64,000 nucleotides of DNA from Liolophura sinensis (Eukaryota; Mollusca; Polyplacophora; Chitonida; Chitonidae): contig NC_088295.1 of the NCBI RefSeq assembly GCF_032854445.1, forward strand, positions 57,703,249-57,767,248, read 5' to 3'. Position numbers and translations under genes: made by a program. Below, piece by piece: positions 25,343-35,990 of the stretch. Numbering within the stretch: the stretch's first letter is position 1; each line of letters opens with the position of its first letter. The notes under the pieces are model-generated. The model did no database searches. It was not told where the DNA came from and worked only from the letters and a program-made list of their open reading frames with translations.

Positions 25343-26011
25343 AATGAGTGAGTGAGTGAAAGTTTTAACGTCGCTTTCAACAATATTTCAGTTTTAACGC
25401 GACAATAAAACGTCAATTAGTCGATCTACTACGGATAATTCATTTACTATTCAGTCAAAAAGGAACACCAGAAGTCACATAACAAACACAGACGGTAGTT
25501 TAGAATCACAGCTTTCCTGCCATACCAATGGTAGAGAGAAAATCAAAAATAATATCACTTTCTACAGAATTGAAAAGTTCTGGAAGAGAGCTCACGTGAT
25601 AAAAGGAATCTCGTACAGGAGCAAAGTCGCCACAGTCAAGCAATATGTGAACCGTTGATTACAAGCAAACAATGAGGAGCATTTTCTCCTTTCAACAAAT
25701 ACCCATGCGTAGCACGTGTGTGACCGATACGACACCTCCTCAAAATGCAAGAGCGGAGACGATGCCGTGAAAGGGAAGGTGCTGGACCAACAAACTGACG
25801 TATATCATGCAGCTTGTTGGTTATCTCGTCATCCCATTGAGCCTGAAACAAGCGCTTGATATAGAAGCAAATAAGTGAACGCAAGAATATGGAACGTCAG
25901 TTTGGGTAATAACGGAATGCAGAGCCGCATTTGCGGCTTCATCTGCAGCAGTATTCCCAGGGATACCCATATGCCCGGGCACCCAACAAAAGACAATGAT
26001 AAAATCTTCAT

Positions 26012-27169
26012 TTAAAGTCGTTTAAACATCTCCCTAATAGACAGAATGTCTGGATGTACAGGCGAACCAGCCCGAATTGCCTGGAGGCAGGAAAGGGAGT
26101 CAGAGCAGATGAGAAATCTGCTACCTCCTAGTTCTGGAATGGACCGAAGTGCGCTCAAAATTGCCTTGGCTTCCGCAGTAAATACAGAACAGGAATTTGG
26201 AAACCGAGTTGAAATGGTTCTGGGCCCAAGGACAGCGGCAGAAGCCACGCCATCATCATTCTTGGAACCGTCAGTGAATATACGGTGATAAAATGGATAC
26301 TTTGAACACATATTACTAATCTCCTGTAGGTATACTAAAGGGTTGGTGGAAGATTTCTTCAGGGAGGAGAGCGAGGTATCAACCTGAGGCTCAGGACATA
26401 ACCACGGTGGATCTTCCTGGATGCGTATGAGGGTGATAGTATCCAGCCCAAGTCCAGCTGCTTGCACATGTTCCTGGATGCGGACACCTAGTGGAGGAAC
26501 AATGGATGGCTTCTGAGCATATAAGTCTTCAAATTCAGGATGGAAGACACAATCAAATGCTGGGTTGGATGGATTCGCACTAAGCTTGGTGATATACTGT
26601 AAGGATAGTTTAGTTCTTCGAAGCTCCAGGGGAGGCTCGTTTGCCTCAACATACAGACTCTCCACAGGAGAGGTACGGAAAGCACCTAAGCACAACCGTA
26701 GGGCCTGGTGATGTACAGTATTGGGTTTCTTCAACTGGGAGCGTGACGCACCTCCATAAACACTGCAGGCATAGTCTAGCTTAGAACGAATCAGTGCTCG
26801 ATAGAGCTGAAGTAGGGTTTCATGATCCCCTCCCCATCGAGCACTAGAGACAACCTTCAAAATATCAAGCGCCTTTAGATATTTGGCTCTAAGATAATTA
26901 ATGTGAGATTTAAATGTAAAGTGCTTATCGAAGATCACCCCGAGGAATTTTGCCTCCGGCACAACCTTGATGGGGGACCCATCTAAAAATACCTTGGGGT
27001 CTTCATGGGGGAAGTACTTCCGACAAAAGTGTACACAGTTAGTCTTCGACTTGGAGAACTTAAATCCGTTCTCCAGTGCCCAGGCATGGATTTTGTTAAG
27101 GCAAATCTGCAGCTGTCTCTCAACAGTGTGCATACCTTTGCCTCGACAAGAGATACCAAGATCGTCCAC
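26012..27169 (-). pseudogene. LINE reverse transcriptase thumb and RNase H segment
   Basis: This 385-codon open stretch reads from MDDLGISCRGKGMHTVERQ through the RT palm/thumb (FSKSKTNCVHFC, FLGVIFDKHF) to an RNase H core with DGS, E and D catalytic positions (FTDGSKNDDG, AEAKAILSAL, CSDSLSC). It ends at a frameshift. The missing RNase H end continues in another frame toward 25830. It lies in the downstream copy (in LINE orientation) of the 572-bp duplication and beyond. Confidence 0.85.
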
Positions 27170-27748
27170 AAAAAGGATAGTTTAGTTCTTCGAAGCTCCA
27201 GGGGAGGCTCGTTTGCCTCAACATACAGACTCTCCACAGGAGAGGTACGGAAAGCACCTAAGCACAACGGTAGGGCCTGGTGATGTACAGTATTGGGTTT
27301 CTTCAACTGGGAGCGTGACGCACCTCCATAAACACTGCAGGCATAGTCTAGCTTAGAACGAATCAGTGCTCGATAGAGCTGAAGTAGGGTTTCATGATCC
27401 CCTCCCCATCGAGCACTAGAGACAACCTTCAAAATATCAAGCGCCTTTAGATATCTGGCTCTAAGATAATTAATGTGAGATTTAAATGTAAAATGCTTAT
27501 CGAAGATCACCCCGAGGAATTTTGCCTCCGGCACAACCTTGATGGGGGACCCATCTAAAAATACCTTGGGGTCTTCATGGGGGAAGTACTTCCGACAAAA
27601 GTGTACACAGTTAGTCTTCGACTTGGAGAACTTAAATCCGTTCTCCAGTGCCCAGGCATGGATTTTGTTAAGGCAAATCTGCAGCTGTCTCTCAACAGTG
27701 TGCATACCTTTGCCTCGACAAGAGATACCAAGATCGTCCACAAAAAGG
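26605..27748. repeat. 572-bp direct tandem duplication inside the LINE
   Basis: Bases 26605-27176 recur at 27177-27748. Paired landmarks differ by exactly 572 bp (for example ATCGTCCACA at 27161 and 27733). I see only about three substitutions by eye (CAACCGTA/CAACGGTA, ATATTTGG/ATATCTGG, GTAAAGTGC/GTAAAATGC). Since 572 is not a multiple of 3, the duplication shifts the RT frame. AAGG-type microhomology is present at the junction. Confidence 0.93.
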
Positions 27749-27859
27749 GACGCATTCATACAAGGAGATAAAATTCTGGCAAGGTTATTAAACTTAATAC
27801 TAAAGAGAGTAACTGATAAAATGCTGCCTTGAGGAACCCCCTGATCTTGTTCAAAGTAG

Positions 27860-28552
27860 TCAGATAGGGTAACCCCAACCCCGGAAGTGACGATGGTCTA
27901 AGAATTTACGAATAAAGTCAGGAAGCCGACCTCTAAGTCCAAATCCATGCATATCTTTCATAATGCCATATTTCCAAGTAGTGTCATATGCCTTTTCCAG
28001 ATCAAAAAAGGCAGATACGACATGGTCACGATTTACGATACCGTTCTTAATAAAGGATTCTAGACGAACAAGGTGATCAACAGTACTGCGATTCTTTCGA
28101 AATCCACATTGAATGTCGCTTATCAACTTATTAGTCTCCAAAAACCAGACTAAGCGATTGTTAATCATCCTCTTCATAGTCTTGCATACACAACTGGTTA
28201 AGGAAATAGGACGATAGTTATTTGGATCAGTAGAATCCTTTCCGGGCTTTGGGATGGGGACAATAATAGCGTTTTGCCATGAGGCAGGAAAATTCCCGCA
28301 AATCCAAATGGTATTAAAAATTTCAAGAAGCACCCTCAAGGAAGATTCTGGAAGGTGTCGTAAAAGCTGATAGTGGATATCATCTGGCCCTGGAGTTGAG
28401 TCATGGGCCTTGCTCAGGGATGCGGATAGTTCATGTAGAGAAAATGTAGCATTGTAGGATTCATATGTATGTAGGTATGTATGTAGGTATGTATGTATTA
28501 CTAGGGCTTTACGTCGTACAATTTTTGAGTCACAAATGACACTGAGGAGCAA
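27860..28552 (-). pseudogene. LINE reverse transcriptase N-terminal/finger and palm segment
   Basis: It encodes RT motifs up to catalytic box A (AFFDLEKAYDTTW) and then LRGRLPDFIRKFLDHRHF before a frameshift. The next frame resumes with LSDYFEQDQGVPQGSILS at about 27875-27815. The upstream 95 bp (to 28552) is a GTATGTAG microsatellite plus a stretch of the SINE-B/LINE tail sequence, not part of the RT. Confidence 0.85.
28458..28545 (-). repeat. GTAT/GTAG microsatellite followed by a LINE/SINE-B tail fragment
   Basis: Units of ATGTATGTAGGT lead into TTACGTCGTACAATTTTTGA, the inverted form of the family B tail. This places a second ACTC-type element end directly upstream of the truncated LINE. 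Confidence 0.6.
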
Positions 28553-28827
28553 TTACATGTACGTGTGTTTATTTTTTTTGGTAGTGTTTTGCTATATCTT
28601 ACAAAAAGCGTGTTGCCTGTAGAACTGTCCATTGCCACCATGGCGCCCTGGGTAGGGGACATTGAAACAATGGTTCACTATTTCATTTCGGATCCGAGTG
28701 ACTAAGCGACTACAACGAAGACAACATTTTAAGTCATTTGTCCAACGATAGCGCTAACTATGACTTATGACCAGATACCATTCTCGCCAATTTAGATCAC
28801 ATTAATTGACCAATTAATAATTAACTC

Positions 28828-29000
28828 AAGCTCATGCTGGCTTCCTCTTCGGCCGTACGTGGGAAGGCCTGCAGCAGTCTGCGGATGGTGGTCGGCTTCT
28901 CCCGGGCTCTGCCAGGTTTCCTCCCATCACAATGCTGGCCGCCGTCATATAAGTAAAATATTCTTCAGTATGGCGTAGTACACAAATCAAATAAATAAAT
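28828..29000 (+). mobile_element. SINE family A, 5'-truncated
   Basis: It starts at AGCTCATGCTGGCTTCCTCT, continues TACGTGGGAAGGCCTGCAGC and GCTGGCCGCCGTCATATAAG, and ends CAAATCAAATAAATAAAT. The tRNA-like head is missing. Confidence 0.87.
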
Positions 29001-29058
29001 TATTTCATTAATAATTAACCCATAACAAGAAACTAATATTAATATTGTATTGTTATTA

Positions 29059-29062
<4 letters not shown>

Positions 29063-29148
<86 letters not shown>
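29063..29148. repeat. (AAT)n then (GAT)n compound microsatellite
   Basis: Roughly 14 AAT units switch directly to about 15 GAT units by a single-base change of unit, a typical compound microsatellite. Confidence 0.97.
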
Positions 29149-30004
29149 AGAAATATTTAATTATTATTACTAAAGAACTAATAAATTCTTATTACTAAAA
29201 ATAATTAATTATCATAACCATTATTAAAATTAATTAAGTAACTATTACCATTAACTCATTAATTAATTATTACATTAACTCATTTTCTTACTTCAGGTTG
29301 TCCAATGGACTTGAGTAAAATATATGTTACACGAGTAGAATGCATATTACTTTCTTGTTATGCAGCATACTTATACGTGGATGTTAAATGGATGTTGTTT
29401 CTATCTGTATGAAGTTAAAATAAATGCCTCCCACATATAAGATATTTATCAAAACCAGCAGGGCACCTGTGGGCGGTAATGACAGGCAGTTAATCTTATA
29501 GGTGACTATCTTCTGGCAAATTGGTATCATATTCTAAAATCTAGTCTCTCATACAAATCCTAAACCATGATTTAGCAGGCCTTATCACATCATACAGCAT
29601 TACGGTAACAATACGCATGCGTCATCATTATGTCTAACAGTTGTTCTGGTGAAACTAAAGTGCAGGTGTTTTTTTAAAAGGAGGAAGATTTCTTAGCGGT
29701 TTGGTTGAATGAACAAATGCTCTTGTAGACACAGCTGTGGTTACATTTTCATAAACCACGCAAAACGACTACCTTATATAATAACTTAATCAAAAAAAAT
29801 CGTGCAATTTGATCCTTTAAAAATGATTAGGCCTACTGAAAACTAGTCATTACTGTTGAAAGCCGGCTCATACTCACGCCAACTCACGTTAGTCTATAAA
29901 CGTCACCAGTGTTATGTCATACATCGCGATACAAGAATTAACCACTACTCTTAAGTTTTCTGTACTCGGCAAAGAGCCTTTTATGCGAGGAATCTATGTA
30001 TCAT

Positions 30005-30430
30005 TTAAAAGCCGACCTACACGTATTCTTACGGCATCGGACATAATTGTCTTTGATATATACATCCCAAAGCCAGTTAGTTTCCAGCGTGATATCATTC
30101 AAAGACTGCATGTATCAATCATTCCTGTCGACCTATTCTTACAGCATCTGACGTAATTATCGTCAATACCTACATCCTCAAGACAGGTTGCTCCTAGTGT
30201 AGACTATATTATTCTAAAACCATATGTATAATTTAGGGAGAACTATTCTTACAGCATCGGGCATAATTATTTTTAATAACTACATCCTCAAGACGGGTTG
30301 CTCTTAGTATAGAATATATTCTTCTAAACCATCTGTATAATTTATGGAAAACTATTCTTACGGCATGGGGCATGATTATATAAAATACCCACATCCCCAA
30401 GCGAGTTTTGTTCCTGGTAGGATATGCATT
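30005..30430. repeat. 110-bp minisatellite, about four diverged copies
   Basis: The landmark ATTCTTACGG/ATTCTTACAG recurs at 30025, 30135, 30245 and 30354, giving periods of 110, 110 and 109 bp. Each unit also carries a TACATCCTCAAGACGGGTTG-type segment. The outer copies are the most diverged. Confidence 0.82.
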
Positions 30431-30956
30431 AACCGTTGCTCCATTTCTGTATATAGCAAACGTCTGCAGTGTTTTGTCAGTAGTTGATTTGTGACATTTA
30501 CAATGTAAATTAACTTCCAAGCATTGTTAAAAGCTTTCTCGTAGCAGCTCTGCATGATCGTAACTAACAGCTCGGGGCAGTTTGGATTTATTATACAATG
30601 CATATTGCAAAACAAAATGTTGCGTGGCCATGTTACTTCCTCTTCTCTGATATAGCCAGTTTAAGTGCTATAATCATTTTCAGCTGATTATGCAAGCTTT
30701 GCTGATGTTTATTGGCTGACAACGTTTCGGTATCAGCTCTTCATGATAAAGTTAATGTTTGTTTTCGTCAGCTTTCATGTGTTTCGATGCCAAGCTTTAT
30801 ATCGGCCATAGCACAACGATGATGCCTTCTATATAGAGGGCTATGCTGAACTGAGCAAACATTGGGCCCATTTTGCCAAGAATAACAGTGGAGTGATATT
30901 ATATGTGATCATGTTGGCTTTGACAGACATAAGTCATCTATTGTTGCATTATTCAT

Positions 30957-31200
30957 TCATTTATTCATTTATTTATTTATTTAGTGTTTTGCGATGTGAT
31001 CAACAATGTTTCAATTACGCAGCGGCCAATATTGTCTTGGGAGGAAATTGAGTAGAGGCCGGGAGAAGCTAACGACCATCCGCAGGTAGCTGACAGACCT
31101 TCCCACGCGCAACCAGAGATGAAGCGATCACAAGCTGGACTTGAACTCACATCAACCGCATTGGTGAGACGCCCCTGGATCACTAGGGTACCTCCCCTTC
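30957..31200 (-). mobile_element. SINE family A, diverged, inverted
   Basis: The plus strand reads TTTATTTATTTATTTAGTGT, AACGACCATCCGCAGGTAGC, GACCTTCCCACGCGC, then the inverted B box GGACTTGAACTCACATC and an inverted head GGATCACTAGGGTACC. Confidence 0.82.
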
Positions 31201-31204
31201 TCCA

Positions 31205-34200
31205 CCACACCTTCCAAGCCACCACCCAGTTGCACTTTTTGAAGTAAATGTACTTGAGCGAAGGTTCTAGGGTACTTTCAAATTGTTCCTATTTAAACAG
31301 GTACATAAATACCAAGAGTAAATATACAAGAGGTGTATTTCACCGGTTACCATTAGCCAACTATCATGTTTTCCAGTGAGCCAACTTTTGAAGTCGTTAT
31401 ATACCTTCTTGCTATGACCAAATAAGGCAGCAACGACGTAATCCCCAAGCTAGCAAACCAGTAAAAAGACATTACATTTTCCCCAACACTGATTTCAAAT
31501 AGACGGTTCTTGGCAATCGAAATTATTTACCTTTTAAGATGATACAATTTCCGATTGTAAATTAGGTGACAGTTTTTGCCTGTTATTAGTTTCGCCAGCG
31601 TAAACGTGATGAGGCCACATCAAAAATCTACTGATTTTATTTTATCGCCTGCGGTGTTTTAAATAACAACATTTGCTTCGGAAATGTAACGGTGACGTAA
31701 ACGACTTTGTTTTCACAAACTCTATTAACGCTATTCAAATACGGCTGCAGAAACCACATAAATCTATTTACAAAACTACAGCCTGTTCTTTGAGCAAAGT
31801 AGCTCTCCACACAACATGGGCCAGAGGTGTTATTTATCCCTGTAGAATAATAAAAGTACCTAAATAGCAAAATCTTATGATACTGTTCCATGGACCTATA
31901 TGCCTGGTTCTGTTAGACGACCTCTTTGTGGCGGCTGGTTTAATCCGCTGCTGCGAACCGCAATGAAAATAACCTGTACAATTTTGGTTTCTAATATGTT
32001 GTACGTGATAAATGTTGGTGGTGGTGTATATACCTGTGCTAAACGTGCAGGTTTAACTGTAGACCCAAATTAATATACATTAAGAAGTACATACACAGGA
32101 ATGGAGTGAAGCGACATCATGAAAGCATGACGCATTGATCTATTCATGATTTTACATCTTTCGACAACTCCAGGTTGCTGTTCTGAATCTCAGCAAGCTC
32201 CTCCTCTTTGATTAAAATGATGCTGACAAGTAAAACGTAACGTCCCTTTGGCCTATATGCCTTTTTGATATTTATTCTCTAATTATAAATATGTGCAAAA
32301 AACTTGTATATTTATTTATTTATTTGAATCGTATTTTACACCGTAACTACTGTATATGTGTCCAATACTTTTGTATGCATATGTATGTACATTTATTGTA
32401 TATATCAAAAAATTCTTGGACATATAGGTGCTAATGAAAATTTATTTTACATACGTTTAAAAGATTTGTATGTGTGAACAAATTAAAGTTTCGACATATA
32501 TGACACTACCGAGGCTTTTCAGAGATAAAAGTAGGCCTAAATATGCACAAAAGAATTGCATCTATGTATAATTATAAATGTCAACAAGGCTTTCCAGTTT
32601 CGCCATAATTTAATTATACATCGAACTTGTGTGCCCTTGAATGCAAAGTAAAAAAGTCACAATGCGATAACATAGTCCTGAGAAGCCATAACCAAAAATA
32701 CCATCTACTGAAACATGTACTAGTATATTCAAACAGAAGACAGTAGTTATTTGAAACAGTCTGGTCACATTTTCACGTTTTCGCCATGTTGGACTCTAGC
32801 AGAGGAGGTCGTTTCTAGTATGACCCCACTGGAAGCAAAACGATTGCTTCCCTAAAATACGAATTATCCAAAAAATTCTACTGGCATTGCACGTTTCATT
32901 GCATTGTTTCGTTTACACGACATTTTTTATATATCCATCCGTTTTCCCAAAACATAATGACGTCTGTCGTGCAGAGCGTTTAGGTTCTCGCCATGTTGAA
33001 TGTCAAACGAAGAAGTCATTTATGGTATTACTTGACTGGAAGGTGGACCTTTGTCCTTCACTATATTATTTCATTATTAATTTCATTGGTGTTAAACACT
33101 ATATAGGGAAGAATATTTCATTTATACGACGTCGGACAGTTTTATCAGTGGAAGCAACAAAAGCGCCCGGAGTAACCAATCGTCCTTTGCTAATTTCATG
33201 ACAAAGTTCCTGACAAAACCACAGTCAAATCATCAAGAGGTGGATTCGAGCCATCGATCACATTTGTCCACAGCAAATAGCGGATGCTCCAACACCACGG
33301 CGACACCAAAGTGGTATTTGTAGTTTTAACGTTCTTACAAGATCAAACCTTACGGAACAAATTAAGTCGGTTCTGGATCCCTTGGGACACCCTTCGTGAC
33401 AAATGGCCGAGGGCTACCAAGAATTTCCGGTTCTCTAGCCAGGGTTAAGCTAATACTAACGACCTGTTTTCAGTTTGGGCGTTATTTGACAGGAAATGTA
33501 CCGTGGGCTACGGAAGTACTCGTGCGCGCGAGCAATGTATGATGAATGTGATATATCTCTATATAGGCACAGCCGCCATTAATCAACAGCTGTTTGTCAC
33601 ATTGATAGTCACGTGATCGCCTCATCTGAGATTAATCACAGGTTCCGCTTAATTCTCTTCCGATATTTCTGACAGTTGGATTTTTAATATCGCGCTTCCT
33701 TAATACTGTAAGTCGGTTCGGGCGAGTGACTCGTTTGATTTATTAATTCGTTTCCTCTTCTATTTTATCACCGTACACGGTAGCGTGATCTACAGTGTTA
33801 ATGCTACAGTGGTAGGTCTTTGTACGAAACGATGTGGTGGTATTCCTACAGAGTAACCTCGATCGATACCGGACGGCCTGCATGGATTTCCCCCAGTACA
33901 GACGACTGTATACACGGTAGCGCTCCATCAATGAGGTAGCGAGTTCGAGACCAAGTACCAGTAATTCGACTACGACCTTATGTTAACAATTTATTGCTTG
34001 TCTCATGTTTAGAATAAAAAGTTATGGTTCAACGCTCGTTAGGCGATCTTACAGCCATATTACAATTAAAATATAACAATTAACAATTCAACTTGCCAAT
34101 AAAAATGCGACAAGTTAATAACATTTTTATCGGTGAAATGTTGATGTGCCACACTAGAGTATATACAAAAGTGTCATTAGCATTCACATTTGAGAGATTA

Positions 34201-34240
34201 TACGGGAGTGGTGTCGCACAATATACATCTAGTTGTTTTT
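31205..34240. other. intergenic, no supported gene
   Basis: I see no coding exon or full mobile element. Frames at 31637-31891 (minus) and 32887-33201 (plus) are unrecognised. A possible inverted B box (GGTGGATTCGAGCCATC) near 33240 suggests a SINE relic. Confidence 0.4.
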
Positions 34241-34241
34241 G

Positions 34242-34474
34242 TACACTCGAAAAATTAATCTGTTAATTTTAGCAGAAACTCTGTTGTCTGAGTGATGTCA
34301 GAATGTTGTCTGAGTGATGTCAGAATGTATTCTTTCATTGCAACAGATTATTCTGTAAAAGAAACACAAATACTCTATTAATTTAATATAAATATTCTAT
34401 TAAACTTAACAGGATATTACCTTAATATGGCAAATTATCATGTTATAAATTAATAGATTAATTTTTTGAGTGTA
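34242..34474. mobile_element. MITE-like inverted-repeat element, family M1
   Basis: The left end TACACTCGAAAAATTAATCT and the reverse complement of the right end, TACACTCAAAAAATTAATCT, match at 19 of 20 positions. The termini could include a TA target duplication, as in Tc1/mariner-type insertions. A GTCTGAGTGATGTCAGAATG segment is tandemly duplicated inside the left arm. The element is 233 bp, AT-rich and non-coding. Confidence 0.78.
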
Positions 34475-35581
34475 GCTGCTTTTTGAGATAACTGTTAAGT
34501 GGATGTAAAAGTTGTTGTTGGCGGCTTACCCTATCAGAGAATTACCAGCAGTATAGAATTAAGTTCAAGAGTAAAGAAATATTGTTGCTGCTAACCGTGT
34601 CAAAGATCAGTTTTACAGTTAATAGGATGTACAGGGATAGCATGTTACGTTTTACATGTTTTAATCCGATTTATTCTCTGCTATGGAAGGTTTCTTCGGA
34701 TATAAAGATAAAACCACGCACTCGCCTCCCCTTCTCTATATTACTGGTGTCACTGTATTCTTTAAATCAATACAGCCTCTTACAAATTGCAAAGTGTGGC
34801 GTAAAAGCGGTGTTTCTGTAAGACCATCCCACGATTTCCGTCTCCTGTGGTTTTTTCTTCATTGTACATACGATCGTCTGGGTTTTGCGGTGCCAGATAC
34901 AAGGTATTTGGTTTTCACGCCGCACATGATTAATGTCCACTTAGAAAGTTGAACACCACAAATGCCTAGTGAAAAGAGAGGCGCGTTTTATAACGCTATA
35001 TTTTAAAATCTCCTTGACAAGTTAAGAGGAATCCACGATCATGTAGCCTCGTAAAATCAACTGTTTTCTCACATCACTCAACAGCGTGGAAAAAATGTGT
35101 CTATGCGAGGAAACTTAGAGCAAAAAAATTTTAAAACTTTTCTTGTCTCACAGTTGAGTAGGTTGGAATATCGTTTCAATCAGTATGTTGATTTGCAGAA
35201 AAGTTACATACCATTAATTAGAGAAAATGTAGCGTTTCCTTTTTGTGTGCAGGAAGCTATATAGCACCTATATAGCACCTATGTTTGTCTTATACATTTA
35301 TTTATTTCATTGAATGGTGTTCGAATCCAGCAAAACCAAAGGTAATGCAAAACGCATACTAGTATTAAAAAATGGTATGGTTGGTTGAACATTCACGTCC
35401 AGATGACTTAAGTCTGATTGGAAGGATGTAGGGGTAACTATAGCACAGACAAACGTTGTCAAGCTTTTTTGATAGACAGAAAAGATTGCCGTTGATCGGC
35501 AAGCAAATACAATTAGTTTAACAACTACACATGCACAACGTATAGCATAAGCGTACATTAGTTTGCGCCTTTCAAGAAAGA

Positions 35582-35640
35582 ATGAATGAATGAATGATTA
35601 TAGCTTAACGTCACTTCGACAATATCTCAGCCATATCGTG
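35582..35640 (-). mobile_element. LINE/SINE-B type 3' tail fragment
   Basis: (GAAT)n is followed by CTTAACGTCACTTCGACAAT and ATCTCAGCCATATCGTGG, the inverted counterpart of the tail in the 25-28 kb LINE. Confidence 0.6.
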
Positions 35641-35721
35641 GCGGGCACCTATCAAGAAACAGATCGTTTAATGTTGCTTGCTCCAGTATATACGCAAATA
35701 ATCCCTTTAACAAAATACAAT

Positions 35722-35990
35722 CGGCCTCGCTGAGCCACATGGTTAAAGCGCTGCTCCACTCCGATGATCGAGCCCTTGGACAATGAGGTTGCGTGTTCGA
35801 ATCCAGTTCTTGCTGATTCGACTCCGGCTTCAAATCATTAGGTTTGTCAGATACCTGATGATTGTTGGTGGTTTACTTCAGGCTCGCCGGTTTCCTGCAC
35901 TTATACACAGATATATCTGACCGACATCATATAGGTATAAAAATTGTTTAGCACGGGGTTAAACTTCGATAAAATCAATAAATCGTAAGT
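35722..35990 (+). mobile_element. tRNA-derived SINE, family C
   Basis: The head GGCCTCGCTGAGCCACATGG and the canonical B box GCGTGTTCGAATCCAGTTC indicate tRNA ancestry. The body ends AGCACGGGGTTAAACTTCGA and AAATCAATAAATCGT. The A-like 5' GCCTC and this tail differ from families A and B. Confidence 0.7.

Larger units (their letters stand above)
25345..28457 (-). mobile_element. non-LTR retrotransposon (RT plus RNase H), 5'-truncated and degenerate
   Basis: Reading on the minus strand, 28552-27860 encodes RT motifs: the TPGPDDIHYQLL region, NYRPISLTSCVCKTM, QCGFRKNRSTVDHL and the catalytic AFFDLEKAYDTTW. The next frame carries DQGVPQGSILS and the catalytic box ASLFVDDLGIS, then FLGVIFDKHFTFKSHINYL. 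RNase H follows: FTDGSKNDDG, FTAEAKAILSAL, ICSDSLSCLQ and, after another frameshift near 26012, CWVPGHMGIPGNTAADEAA. RT followed by RNase H fits the I/ingi/Nimb group of LINEs. The endonuclease is absent. Frameshifts lie near 27885 and 26012, with further stops below 25830. A 572-bp tandem duplication inside the RT breaks the frame. The 3' tail has GCGACGTTAAAAC then CACTCACTCACTC. Confidence 0.9.
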
